From: an uncultured Ilumatobacter sp.
GTDB taxonomy: Bacteria; Actinomycetota; Acidimicrobiia; Acidimicrobiales; Ilumatobacteraceae
Length of the DNA stretch: 53,267 nucleotides
Direction: 5' to 3'
Assembly: GCA_905480335.1 (NCBI GenBank)
Contig: CAJQPY010000026.1
Span: 1-53,267 of the forward strand
The notes beneath the pieces are model-generated. The model saw only the letters and a program-made list of their open reading frames with translations, had not been told where the DNA came from and did no database searches. The position numbers were made by a program, and so were the translations under genes. Shown here piece after piece: positions 25,012 to 31,995 of the stretch. Each line of letters begins with the position of its first letter. Position 1 is the stretch's first letter.

Positions 25012-25365
25012 TCAGCCGAGCAGCTCGGTGACACGACCCTTCGGACGTCCGATGATGGCTTTGTCCGGAGTGACCACGAGTGGTCGTTGGAGCAGCTGCT
25101 TGTGCTTGACGAGGATGTCGACGATCTGATCGACGGTGGCCACGTCGGCGTCGGTCAGCTCGAGCTTCTTGAACTTGCTGTCACGGCGCACGAGATCGGT
25201 CGGCGGATCCTCGAGCTTGCCGATGATCTCACGCAAGGTTGCTGCGTCCGGCGGCTCTTTGATGTAGGGCACGACGTCGTGCTCGACGCCCAGGTCCTCG
25301 GCAATGCGCACGGCATTGACAGAGGAGTTTCAATGCTGGTTGTGGTAGATCGTGACGTCCGACAT
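25012..25365 (-). CDS. ArsC-family protein with in-frame TGA at the catalytic Cys codon (candidate selenoprotein)
   Basis: Read from ATG 25365 the product is 117 residues if the TGA at codon 12 (25330-25332) is translated. The sequence begins MSDVTIYHNQH-TGA-NSSVNAVR, matching the ArsC/YfgD start (HNPxC), with TGA exactly at Cys12. The other active-site residues have the numbering of R773 ArsC: His8, Arg60, Arg94 and Arg107. The protein sequence continues conserved to IIGRPKGRV. TAGTGT 7 bases before the ATG makes an upstream start likely, and a stem-loop resembling a bacterial SECIS follows the TGA. Translation as Sec would give a selenol nucleophile in a thiol/arsenate reductase-type protein. 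Otherwise it is a nonsense-mutated gene, or starts downstream and lacks the active site. It precedes the ABC exporter pair by 6 bp. Confidence 0.7.
25296..25332 (-). promoter_or_regulatory. SECIS-like stem-loop immediately after the in-frame TGA
   Basis: Counting after the TGA: bases 5-8 (CCUC) pair with 31-34 (GAGG), and 12-17 (CAAUGC) pair with 23-28 (GCAUUG) around the loop CGUGC (18-22). The apical loop thus begins 18 nt after the UGA and contains GU, comparable with the E. coli fdhF element, whose loop GGUCU begins about 19 nt after its UGA. Ten base pairs, one 3x2 internal loop. Folding was done by eye. Confidence 0.5.
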
Positions 25366-25372
25366 GGAGGCG

Positions 25373-25378
25373 ACACTA
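25373..25378 (-). promoter_or_regulatory. -10 element, leaderless promoter of the ArsC-family gene
   Basis: TAGTGT, 7-base spacer, ATG at 25365, i.e. upstream of the in-frame TGA. Confidence 0.55.
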
Positions 25379-25417
25379 TGCGACCGATGGATGAATCGAC
25401 CGATCGATTGATCCCGG

Positions 25418-25975
25418 TCAGTCGGGTTTGGCGGCGACGGAGTCCTCGAGGAACACCTCGTTCAGCAAGCCGGTCTGCACGTCGTAGACGAAACCGCGGA
25501 CATTTCCCTTGAACGGAACGAACGGGGTCATCTCCAAGCGCCGCATCGACTGGCGGACGTCGACATAGGGATCCTCGAACGACTCGACCGCCCACCACGG
25601 CTTGACCCCGAGTTCCGCCTCGAGCTCGGACTTGAGGCCGTCCTCGGTCACCATCTGTAACCCACAGTTGGTGTGATGGATCAACAGCACCTCCCGAGTC
25701 CCCAGATAGCGCTGGGACAGACACAGCGAGCGGATCACATCGTCGGTGATCACGCCACCGGCATTTCGGATGATGTGGGCCTCGCCGTTGCCGAGACCCA
25801 GCATGGCGAAAATGTCCATGCGCGAGTCCATACAGGTCACGATTGCCATGTTGCGGGTCGGGCTCACCTCCAAGAGGTGGCTGTCGAATGTCTCGGCGAA
25901 GCGGCGGTTGCCGGCGACCAGTTCGTCCGCTGTCGGATAAAACTCGGTGTCGGAAGACGATTCGTGAGCGCTCAC
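25418..25975 (-). CDS. Beta-class carbonic anhydrase
   Basis: 185 residues from GTG 25975. The zinc ligands are the Cys of CMDSRMD and the His and Cys of HHTNCG; the Asp-Arg dyad of CxDxR is intact. It interconverts CO2 and bicarbonate in the cytoplasm, supplying bicarbonate for carboxylases such as acetyl- or propionyl-CoA carboxylase. HIIRNAGG and the C-terminal YDVQTGLL are also family features. The start is uncertain: GTG 25975 sits inside a 14-bp perfect palindrome (25963-25976), and a GTG at 26029 would add 18 residues. It ends 52 bp before the ArsC-family gene on the same strand. Confidence 0.88.
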   Translation of the reverse strand: MSAHESSSDTEFYPTADELVAGNRRFAETFDSHLLEVSPTRNMAIVTCMDSRMDIFAMLGLGNGEAHIIRNAGGVITDDVIRSLCLSQRYLGTREVLLIHHTNCGLQMVTEDGLKSELEAELGVKPWWAVESFEDPYVDVRQSMRRLEMTPFVPFKGNVRGFVYDVQTGLLNEVFLEDSVAAKPD

Positions 25976-26145
25976 GGAAACATTGAAGCTCCTCCCGAGG
26001 TCCAGCCACAACTTCGCAGGTGCGGTCACCGGTCCCGGGGCGCTTCAGGTGCGCTGAATCCAAGCGGGTTGCGATTCGTCTGCTGCACAGGTCGGGCGCT
26101 CGCGCACCTGACCGGGTATCGAGTCCGGATCTGCTCGGTGCGGTA

Positions 26146-26151
26146 CATACT
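26146..26151 (+). promoter_or_regulatory. -10-like element CATACT before the SGNH gene
   Basis: CATACT, 6-base spacer, ATG at 26158; the same hexamer and spacing precede glnS. Confidence 0.35.
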
Positions 26152-26157
26152 CGTCAG

Positions 26158-27078
26158 ATGCAGCGTTTCAGGACGTGCCGATTCGGATTCACTATTGCAG
26201 TCCTCATCGGAACCCTCGTGGCGGATCCGGTCACTGCGCAAACGCCATCGCCCGTGGCCGCCCCGGCAACCGCCTTCGCTCTCGCGGTTCGCTCGCCGAA
26301 CTCGACGCCGCCCGTCGACCCCGCCCCTCCCGGTCGAGCGCTCCTCGTCAGCGATTCAGCGTGGCTGAGTTTCAAGCTGTACGGAGCAATGGATTCGGTC
26401 CAGGGCTTCGATCATACATTGGCGCTCGCCTCGTGCCGCCGGCGGATGTCCACATCCTGCACGAACTACAACGGCTTCGTCCCGATCACGCTGTACGAGG
26501 AGCTCGACAACCACCCCGATGGCTACGCCACGCTGATCGTCGCAACGGGTTACAACGACAGCGACCGAAACTTCACCGAGGACATCCGGAACATCGCGAC
26601 GCTCGCTCGCTCCCACGGCTACCAACGCCTTGTCTGGCTCACTTTGCGCTCCAACGTCTCATATCTGTCGCCCGACGACACCGGCTTTGCCGAGGTGTTC
26701 GAACGCAGCAACGCCGCGCTCCGACAAATCGTCGAGGACGGGACGTATCCGGAGCTCGTCATTGCCGACTGGGCAACCTTCGCTCGCGATCAACACGACT
26801 GGTTCAGTGGCGATGGCATCCACCTCCGCACGGCCGGCGCCTACGCGGCGGGTGACTACATCTCGCGCAAGATCGCATTTCTCGAGGTTCAGCCCTGCCC
26901 ACAGCCCGCCTATGCCGGCGTCGAGCCGATCAATCCGTGCCCGGACCCCGATGTGCACGGTCCCGTCATCGGTCTCGAGTCCCTCTACCCAATCGGAGAG
27001 CGAGGACCGGACGCCGGCTTCCAGCTGTCGTGGGAAGGCTCGAGTTCATGGCCCGCTGCACCATGGTGGGAGCTGTGA
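26158..27078 (+). CDS. Secreted SGNH-like hydrolase family protein
   Basis: 306 residues with an N-terminal signal peptide (hydrophobic FTIAVLIGTLVA, likely cleavage near AQTPS). SGNH blocks are visible: LLVSDSAW as the nucleophile-serine block, IVATGYND as the Gly/Asn blocks, and GDGIHLRTAGAYAAG carrying the Asp-x-x-His pair. This arrangement is seen in DUF459-like and cell-wall polysaccharide O-acetyltransferase or esterase modules. Four to six cysteines (CRRRMSTSC and CPQP...NPCPDP) suggest disulfides outside the cell. The substrate is unknown. It resembles the truncated SGNH protein at the left edge of the window. CATACT lies 6 bases before the ATG. Confidence 0.7.
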   Translation: MQRFRTCRFGFTIAVLIGTLVADPVTAQTPSPVAAPATAFALAVRSPNSTPPVDPAPPGRALLVSDSAWLSFKLYGAMDSVQGFDHTLALASCRRRMSTSCTNYNGFVPITLYEELDNHPDGYATLIVATGYNDSDRNFTEDIRNIATLARSHGYQRLVWLTLRSNVSYLSPDDTGFAEVFERSNAALRQIVEDGTYPELVIADWATFARDQHDWFSGDGIHLRTAGAYAAGDYISRKIAFLEVQPCPQPAYAGVEPINPCPDPDVHGPVIGLESLYPIGERGPDAGFQLSWEGSSSWPAAPWWEL

Positions 27079-27195
27079 GCCGCCGCCGACTCGCGCCGCC
27101 CTCATCAGCTCTGTGACACCCCCGGCGTAGGGTGCAACACACCGACTCCCTCCCCCACACCCGAGGCACCTCGCCGGACCCACTCTGGGGGATTC

Positions 27196-27627
27196 ATGAC
27201 CCACTTCTGCAGCTCGCATCGCTTTCCGCATGCCGATCGTGACCCGATCGACGATTCGACCGCCCGACTGCTGTTCGAGTCCACCCTCGCCATCCCACGC
27301 CGCCCCGGGACCGTCGTTGTCCTGCTCGACCACGACCGGCGCGGCCGCTCGATCCTCAATGTCGACCGCACCGATCACCCCGACGCCGTACTCGACGTGG
27401 CGGAGCTGAGCATCGCACTCGCCGATGGGTCGCCGGCGGTGAGCGGGGCGCTGATCGCGTCGGTCCGCCCAGCGGGTGGCGACAAACTGGACGATGTCGA
27501 GTGATGGCTCGAGCTCGACGAACGCTTCGCGATGGCCGGCATCGAACTCATCGAGTGGTACGTCTACGGCCGCTCGGTGTCCAGGCCTCGCGTCGTGATC
27601 GGCGAACCCCAGCGATGGGTGGCCTGA
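27196..27627 (+). pseudogene. Uncharacterised protein interrupted by one in-frame TGA
   Basis: From ATG 27196 (GGGGGA Shine-Dalgarno at 27187-27192) the frame runs to a TGA at 27502-27504, after ...GDKLDDVE, then continues without a break as WLELDERFAMAGIELIEWY to the TGA at 27625. The second part reads as the natural C-terminus of an alpha/beta domain (GTVVVLLDHDRRGRS and GALIASVRPAGG before it), so the full protein would be 143 residues. I do not recognise the family securely; a distant JAB/RadC-like fold is a guess. The TGA position looks like a surface Arg or Lys site, so a nonsense mutation (CGA to TGA) or sequence error is the simplest explanation. Confidence 0.6.
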
Positions 27628-27642
27628 GACGCGCCGCCCCGC

Positions 27643-27921
27643 TCAGCCCGTGCGTGCGCGACGTTCGGCCGGGCTGAGGCGGAGTCCGGCCCCGCGCAGC
27701 CGCCGCACGAGTTCGCGGCTCTCAACGACCTGTGCCCCGGCGGCGACCATCTCGTCCCGGTACTCCTCGGGGATGTCGTAGTGGTCACCTTGGAACCCGC
27801 GCCGTGGGATCCCGAGCCCGTCGGCGAATTCGAGCAGTTCCTCGTACGACTCGTCCGAGACCAGGTGGCACCACTTGCGACCCTGGAACCACCAGCGAGC
27901 TTCGTCCATCAGGATCGCCAT
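27643..27921 (-). CDS. DUF4031 domain protein
   Basis: A 92-residue protein with the DUF4031 pattern: an N-terminal MAILMDEARWWF, then WCHLVSD, and RRGFQGDHYDIPEEYR. The family is widespread in bacteria and its function is unknown. Three in-frame ATGs are possible (27921, 27933 and 27948); 27921 gives the family's normal N-terminus, and the others would add 4 or 9 residues. The gene is divergent from the HD-domain gene, whose GTG at 27958 is only 36 bp away. Confidence 0.75.
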   Translation of the reverse strand: MAILMDEARWWFQGRKWCHLVSDESYEELLEFADGLGIPRRGFQGDHYDIPEEYRDEMVAAGAQVVESRELVRRLRGAGLRLSPAERRARTG

Positions 27922-27957
27922 CGGGCCGAGCATGCCACGCCGTGCCATGCTCGTGAC

Positions 27958-28605
27958 GTGTCCACGCCAAACGGTCCCGACGACGCCACCCCGCGCTCGA
28001 CGCTCGATGATGCCTGGCGGCAGCACATCTCGACCGACACCACGCTCCTCGCTCGGCTGATCGGTCGCCATCGTGAGAAGCATCGCCGGTACCACACCGT
28101 CGTGCATCTCGAATCGGTCGTCGGCACCGTCATCGAAGTCGGCGCCATCGAACACGTCGACGATCTCGGGTCGGTGGTCGCCGGCGCGTTCTACCATGAC
28201 GCCGTCTACGAGCCGGCCTCACCGGCCAACGAGCGGGCAAGCGCACGATTGGCACGACGCGACCTCGCCACACTCAAATGGGTGAACGACCGGATCGACC
28301 ACGTCGCGCAGATGATCGAAGCAACCGTCGAACATCGTGCGCCCCCGGACCAGGACCACGCGCTTCTGTTCGACGCCGACCTGATGATCCTCGGTGCTGA
28401 ACCTGCCGATTACGCCTCCTACGTCGACGCCGTCCGAGCCGAGTACCGACATGTCGACGATGATGCGTGGCGGACGGGTCGCGCTGGCATCCTCGAAGCC
28501 TTCGTCGAGCGGGAGGCGATCTACGCGACTTCCACGGGCCGGGACCGTTGGGAACGCACCGCTCGCGCCAACCTCACGGCTGAACTCGCCACGCTCAGCG
28601 ACTGA
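27958..28605 (+). CDS. HD-superfamily metal-dependent phosphohydrolase-like protein
   Basis: 215 residues. The N-terminal part has RRYHTVVHL, and then FYHDAVYEP, where the His-Asp pair is the HD motif, and a late FDADLMILG that supplies another metal-binding Asp. This is the pattern of a family of predicted HD phosphohydrolases of about 200 residues seen in many bacteria; the substrate is unknown, with small nucleotides as a guess. The GTG start is set by similarity of the N-terminus (ARLIGRHREKHRRYH). Its last 11 bp overlap the end of the convergent MFS gene. Confidence 0.8.
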   Translation: MSTPNGPDDATPRSTLDDAWRQHISTDTTLLARLIGRHREKHRRYHTVVHLESVVGTVIEVGAIEHVDDLGSVVAGAFYHDAVYEPASPANERASARLARRDLATLKWVNDRIDHVAQMIEATVEHRAPPDQDHALLFDADLMILGAEPADYASYVDAVRAEYRHVDDDAWRTGRAGILEAFVEREAIYATSTGRDRWERTARANLTAELATLSD

Positions 28606-29866
28606 TCGCCACGTCGGCGTCCGCCGAGTCGTCGGCCGCCCGCTCCGCGACCACGAATGCAGCACACGCGCAGGTCGCCACGACACCCATCAGGCCGATC
28701 GCCAGGCGCAGGCCGATCACTTCGGCGAGCAAACCGAGTGGCAGCGCCGCGATGCCGAATCCAGCAAAGCTGAGCATCAACAGCGATTGCACGCGCCCTC
28801 GGTGCCCTTCGTCGGACAGCGACAGCGCCAACGTGTTCGAGAGCGACTGGTAGCCCGTCGCTCCGGCACCGATCACACCGACCACGAGGAAAGCAGTCCA
28901 GAACGTCGGGGCGGCACCGAGCGCAATGACCGCCACGCCGAAGACTGCGCCGGAGGCGACCATCAGCTGCATGGCGCGAGGTCCATCGGCATGGCGCGCG
29001 ATCGACAGCGCGACGATCACTGCGCCGAGCGCGCTCGCCGACATGAGGACGCCGACATAGCCGTCGGTGAGGCCGAAGGTGTCCTTGACCAGCGCCGGGA
29101 TGAAGGCCACGTAGTTGAACCCGAACATGATCACGAAGAACGAACTGACGAGCAGGCGGCGCAACGCCGGAAAGGCGGCGACGTACCTGACCCCGTCGGC
29201 GATGTCGGTGAACGGATGGCGACCGGATGCCTGCTGGGTCACCGCACCATCGGGGCAACGAAGCAACTGCACGAACGCCCCGGCCGAGAACACCGCGCTG
29301 ACGAGGTATGCGCCGCCGATCCCGAAGAACGCGATGCCGGCGAGCATTCCGGCGAAGGCAGGCGCGAAGACGCGAGTGCCGTTGAGGCTCAGCATCGACA
29401 GGGTGATCGCATTGCCGAGCTGGTCGGGTCCGACGAGCTTGGCGGCGAACGCAACGCGCGCCGGACCGTAGAAGCCGAAGGCCAGACCCTGCGCGACCGA
29501 GGCCACGAGCAGCATCCAGAACTGCACGACATCGGTGACCACCACGATCCCCATCCCGAGCGCGCCGGCAAGGAGCACAGATTGGCTGACCAAGAGCACG
29601 CGCCGGTTGGGAAGGCGGTCGGATGCCACGCCGCCGAGTGGCGTGGCCACGAGCATCGTCACACCGAAACAGAGGTATACGAGCCCGAGCGCACCCTCGC
29701 GTTCGGTGAGGTCCCAGGCGAGGACTCCACGCAGCAGGAACTGCATCTGCACCGAGAGAAACGCGAAGGTTCCGGCGAACCACAGCCTGCGATATCCGAT
29801 GACAGCGAGCGACGAGAAGGCACCGCCGGCCGGGGTGCGGCGTCCGTGATCGGACGCCGGGCTCAA
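28595..29866 (-). CDS. MFS transporter, EntS-like (MFS_3) family
   Basis: 423 residues and 12 predicted membrane helices. The N-terminus YRRLWFAGTFAFLSVQMQ and the loop GGVASDRLPNRRVLL (MFS motif A-like, between helices 2 and 3) place it with the MFS_3/EntS group that exports siderophores or drugs; substrate unknown. The start codon is an unusual TTG at 29866 that overlaps the TGA of the small upstream gene (TTGA), suggesting translational coupling. No other ATG or GTG gives a full first helix near that point. Confidence 0.85.
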   Translation of the reverse strand: MSPASDHGRRTPAGGAFSSLAVIGYRRLWFAGTFAFLSVQMQFLLRGVLAWDLTEREGALGLVYLCFGVTMLVATPLGGVASDRLPNRRVLLVSQSVLLAGALGMGIVVVTDVVQFWMLLVASVAQGLAFGFYGPARVAFAAKLVGPDQLGNAITLSMLSLNGTRVFAPAFAGMLAGIAFFGIGGAYLVSAVFSAGAFVQLLRCPDGAVTQQASGRHPFTDIADGVRYVAAFPALRRLLVSSFFVIMFGFNYVAFIPALVKDTFGLTDGYVGVLMSASALGAVIVALSIARHADGPRAMQLMVASGAVFGVAVIALGAAPTFWTAFLVVGVIGAGATGYQSLSNTLALSLSDEGHRGRVQSLLMLSFAGFGIAALPLGLLAEVIGLRLAIGLMGVVATCACAAFVVAERAADDSADADVAISR

Positions 29867-29997
29867 TCGTCGCTCGAGCGACGGGGACGCTTGACCGGGA
29901 TCGGGATCAGAGCGGGCTCGGGCTTGCGCTGACCCGCCATGACGGCGCCGACGACCGCTGCAGCGGCTCCGACGGCGACGATGACTTCAATCAACAC
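29863..29997 (-). CDS. Small single-span membrane protein, coupled to the MFS gene
   Basis: 44 residues from GTG 29997. One hydrophobic helix (VIVAVGAAAAVVGAVMAG) is followed by a basic, proline-rich tail ending KRPRRSSDD, expected in the cytoplasm. Two features support a real gene: TACCGT 7 bases before the GTG, and the TTGA overlap of its stop with the start of the MFS gene. It could be a small accessory subunit of the transporter, or only a leader peptide for coupling. I recognise no family. Confidence 0.6.
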   Translation of the reverse strand: MLIEVIVAVGAAAAVVGAVMAGQRKPEPALIPIPVKRPRRSSDD

Positions 29998-30004
29998 GAC
30001 GCCG

Positions 30005-30010
30005 ACGGTA
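30005..30010 (-). promoter_or_regulatory. -10 element, leaderless promoter of the small membrane protein / MFS unit
   Basis: TACCGT, 7-base spacer, GTG at 29997. Confidence 0.5.
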
Positions 30011-30104
30011 CCGCATCGGACGGACTTTGGACAGTTGGCCGACAATCTCGCCCGCATTGTTCTCTCACTGTTTCCCGTCCCCTCGGCCGGGACCGAACTC
30101 CTGG

Positions 30105-30110
30105 CAGACT
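30105..30110 (+). promoter_or_regulatory. -10-like element CAGACT before the DUF3039 gene
   Basis: CAGACT, 6-base spacer, ATG at 30117; part of the shared word CAGACTGTG. Confidence 0.4.
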
Positions 30111-30116
30111 GTGCCC

Positions 30117-30410
30117 ATGAGTGATCTCCAGACGATGCCGCAGGTCGACCTCGACACGATCACCGACCAGGAAACAGAGACCGGCGAGCCGACCTCTGCC
30201 CACATCGTCAAGGCGGGTCCGGGCGAGAACGGCGCTGCGCTCGTCCTCGAGGCCCGGGTCATGGGCACACCGGTCGAAGCCCTGTGTGGGTTCGTCTGGG
30301 TTCCCTCGAAGGATCCAAAGCAGCTGCCGGTCTGTCAGAAATGCAAGGACGTCTACGAGATGTACAAGTCCTTCAGCGACAACGTCAACCGCGACACCCC
30401 GATCGACTAG
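30117..30410 (+). CDS. DUF3039 domain protein
   Basis: 97 residues, an actinobacterial DUF3039 protein. The C-terminal half holds a probable zinc site: the Cys of EALCGFVWVPSKDP and the CxxC of VCQKCKDVYE. The N-terminus is acidic and variable. The function is unknown; these proteins are conserved across actinobacteria, which supports the taxonomic placement. CAGACT is 6 bases before the ATG, so the start is firm. The NUDIX gene follows 14 bp later on the same strand and is probably cotranscribed. Confidence 0.85.
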   Translation: MSDLQTMPQVDLDTITDQETETGEPTSAHIVKAGPGENGAALVLEARVMGTPVEALCGFVWVPSKDPKQLPVCQKCKDVYEMYKSFSDNVNRDTPID

Positions 30411-30424
30411 ACCGACGCCCGAAC

Positions 30425-30916
30425 GTGTCCTCTCTGCGGATCCGTCAGGCCGTGCGCGCGGTGCTGACCACGCCCGACCACTCGATCCTGCTCGTCCGCT
30501 TCGAGTTCCCGACCGCGACGGTCTGGGCGCTGCCAGGCGGGGGCCTCGACCCTGGCGAAGACCACGTGACGGCGTTGCATCGGGAGCTTCACGAGGAGGT
30601 CGGTCTCGTCGACATGAACATCGGTCCACACGTGTGGACACGCGAGCAGATCATCGAATTCATCGACGGCAACTGGGACGGCCAGCGCGACCAGTATCAC
30701 CACGTGCCGGTTCCCGTTCGGTTCGAGCCGACCCCCGCGTTGTCGTGGGAACAACTCCGCGACGAGCGGCTCCACGAGATCCGCTGGTGGAGCATCGACG
30801 AGATCGACGCCGCAACATCGGATGGCACCCGCTTCGCCCCTGGTCGCCTCGCCGAGTTGATGCGCCTCCTCGCCCGCCACGGCGCACCCGACTCCCCCAT
30901 CGACACCGGCGTCTAA
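30425..30916 (+). CDS. NUDIX hydrolase
   Basis: 163 residues. The NUDIX box is complete in the region GGGLDPGEDHVTALHREL followed by HEEVGL, i.e. Gly-x5-Glu-x7-Arg-Glu-x-x-Glu-Glu-x-Gly. The preceding LVRFEFPTATVWALP forms the first strands. The family cleaves nucleoside diphosphates linked to another moiety; the RIRQAVRAVLTT start and length are like those of MutT-type or ADP-ribose-pyrophosphatase-like enzymes, substrate not determined. The GTG at 30425 follows DUF3039 by 14 bp and is likely translated from the same message. Confidence 0.88.
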   Translation: MSSLRIRQAVRAVLTTPDHSILLVRFEFPTATVWALPGGGLDPGEDHVTALHRELHEEVGLVDMNIGPHVWTREQIIEFIDGNWDGQRDQYHHVPVPVRFEPTPALSWEQLRDERLHEIRWWSIDEIDAATSDGTRFAPGRLAELMRLLARHGAPDSPIDTGV

Positions 30917-30918
30917 AG

Positions 30919-31043
30919 CGCGAGCACACGGCCGCCGTCTCGAGTCCAATCGGTGCCTCCCCGGAGCCGCGGCCAGACGTCACCGCGAGCACCCGACCCC
31001 GAAATCCCATGAGTGGCTCCCCGGAGCCGCCGCCAGAGCGTGC
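30919..31043. repeat. Two degenerate direct repeats of about 60 bp
   Basis: The 187 bp between the convergent NUDIX and thioesterase genes contain two related units. GCGAGCAC begins at 30919 and 30985, and CTCCCCGGAGCCGC at 30957 and 31017 (60-bp period), each followed by a GCCAGA. There is no gene here. It looks like an old tandem duplication. Confidence 0.5.
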
Positions 31044-31103
31044 GCTGGCCAGGCGAGCCGTGACGACGTTGGCCCCGGCCAACGAGGAACCGGCGGAACG
31101 CAG

Positions 31104-31931
31104 TCAGCGTGCGGGCTGGTGGTGGCTCCGGCGGATGATGGCGGATTGGGAGGCAATCCCCATGAGCCGGCCGTCTTCGCTCCACAACCGCGCCGTCGAG
31201 TGCCCGACCGATCGCGAGTAGCCGTCGGCTTCGAGTTCGATCAGCACCCACTCGGTCGGCGCCGGATCGACGACTCGGACGGTGTTGTCGAGGCTCGTGC
31301 CGCCTGGGGCGATCCCGAGTCGGGCACACAGCGCGAGCGGGCCGAGGTCGGCCACAAAACCCTGGGTGGCCGCACCTGTCACCGGCACTCCATCGATCCG
31401 ACACCAGATCGCCAGCAATCCAGACTGCGGATCACCATCGGCGTCCATCGCAAACTTGCCGGCGCCGACCCGCCGCTCGAAGTGGTCGAAGAACGACGCA
31501 TTCCCGGTGTCGAAGAACTCGCCGAAGCGGGGGCTCTCGTGCGGTTCCGACACGTCGGGCATCGTGGCAAACGCCTCGGCGTCACCGGCGGGGCGAACGT
31601 TGTGGGCACAGAGCGACGTGAACATCACGTTGCCGTTGACACTGCCGCTGACCTGGGTCTGCGTGGTGGCTCGACCGGTGACAGCGACGTTGACGGCGAT
31701 ATCGACGACCATCCCGGGTGTCGGTGAACCGAGAAACTGCGTCGTGATCCACTGCAGGGGGCGACCCGTCGCCCGCTCGGACGCTTCGACGCTGGCGGCG
31801 ATACCCGAGCCGCCGTACAGGAACGCGAATGGTGTACACAGTTCCGGGCGGACCGGAAGCCGAAACCTGGTTGGCTCGGAGGTCGACTGCAACTGCAGGA
31901 GATCGAATCGCTCGAGATCGTCGTCGGTCAC
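31104..31931 (-). CDS. TesB-like acyl-CoA thioesterase family protein
   Basis: 275 residues arranged as two hot-dog domains, the layout of TesB-type thioesterases that release fatty acids from CoA. Typical words are FLYGGSGIAASVEASERATG in the first hot-dog helix, LQWITTQFLGSPTPG in its strands, and a second domain ending in GHSTARLWSEDGRLMGIASQSAIIR. A second protein of the same type, but divergent, is at 41848. The GTG at 31931 is preceded by CACGCT and 6 bases; a longer N-terminus to 32090 overlaps the divergent enolase gene and is unlikely. Confidence 0.75.
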   Translation of the reverse strand: MTDDDLERFDLLQLQSTSEPTRFRLPVRPELCTPFAFLYGGSGIAASVEASERATGRPLQWITTQFLGSPTPGMVVDIAVNVAVTGRATTQTQVSGSVNGNVMFTSLCAHNVRPAGDAEAFATMPDVSEPHESPRFGEFFDTGNASFFDHFERRVGAGKFAMDADGDPQSGLLAIWCRIDGVPVTGAATQGFVADLGPLALCARLGIAPGGTSLDNTVRVVDPAPTEWVLIELEADGYSRSVGHSTARLWSEDGRLMGIASQSAIIRRSHHQPAR

Positions 31932-31995
31932 CGCAACAGCGTGACAGCCGGATGCGTGCGCCGGAAATCGTGCAACCTGTGGCAGGCTCGATGCC

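Noticed and set aside
24880..25330. Short ArsC-family ORF starting after the TGA as the real gene
   Set aside because: It would lack His8 and the catalytic residue while keeping the three arginines; the promoter element and conserved upstream codons favour the start at 25365.
27502..27504. TGA in the 27196 gene as a second selenocysteine site
   Set aside because: The position is next to Glu and Trp in a helix-like stretch with no Cys expected and no convincing stem-loop after it; a nonsense change is simpler.
28394..29932. 512-codon plus-strand open frame
   Set aside because: It is antisense to the MFS gene, rich in Arg/His/Glu as expected for a reversed high-GC frame, and has no recognisable domain.
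30919..31043. Attachment site or CRISPR remnant
   Set aside because: Only two degenerate copies, no integrase and no tRNA next to it; an old duplication is enough.
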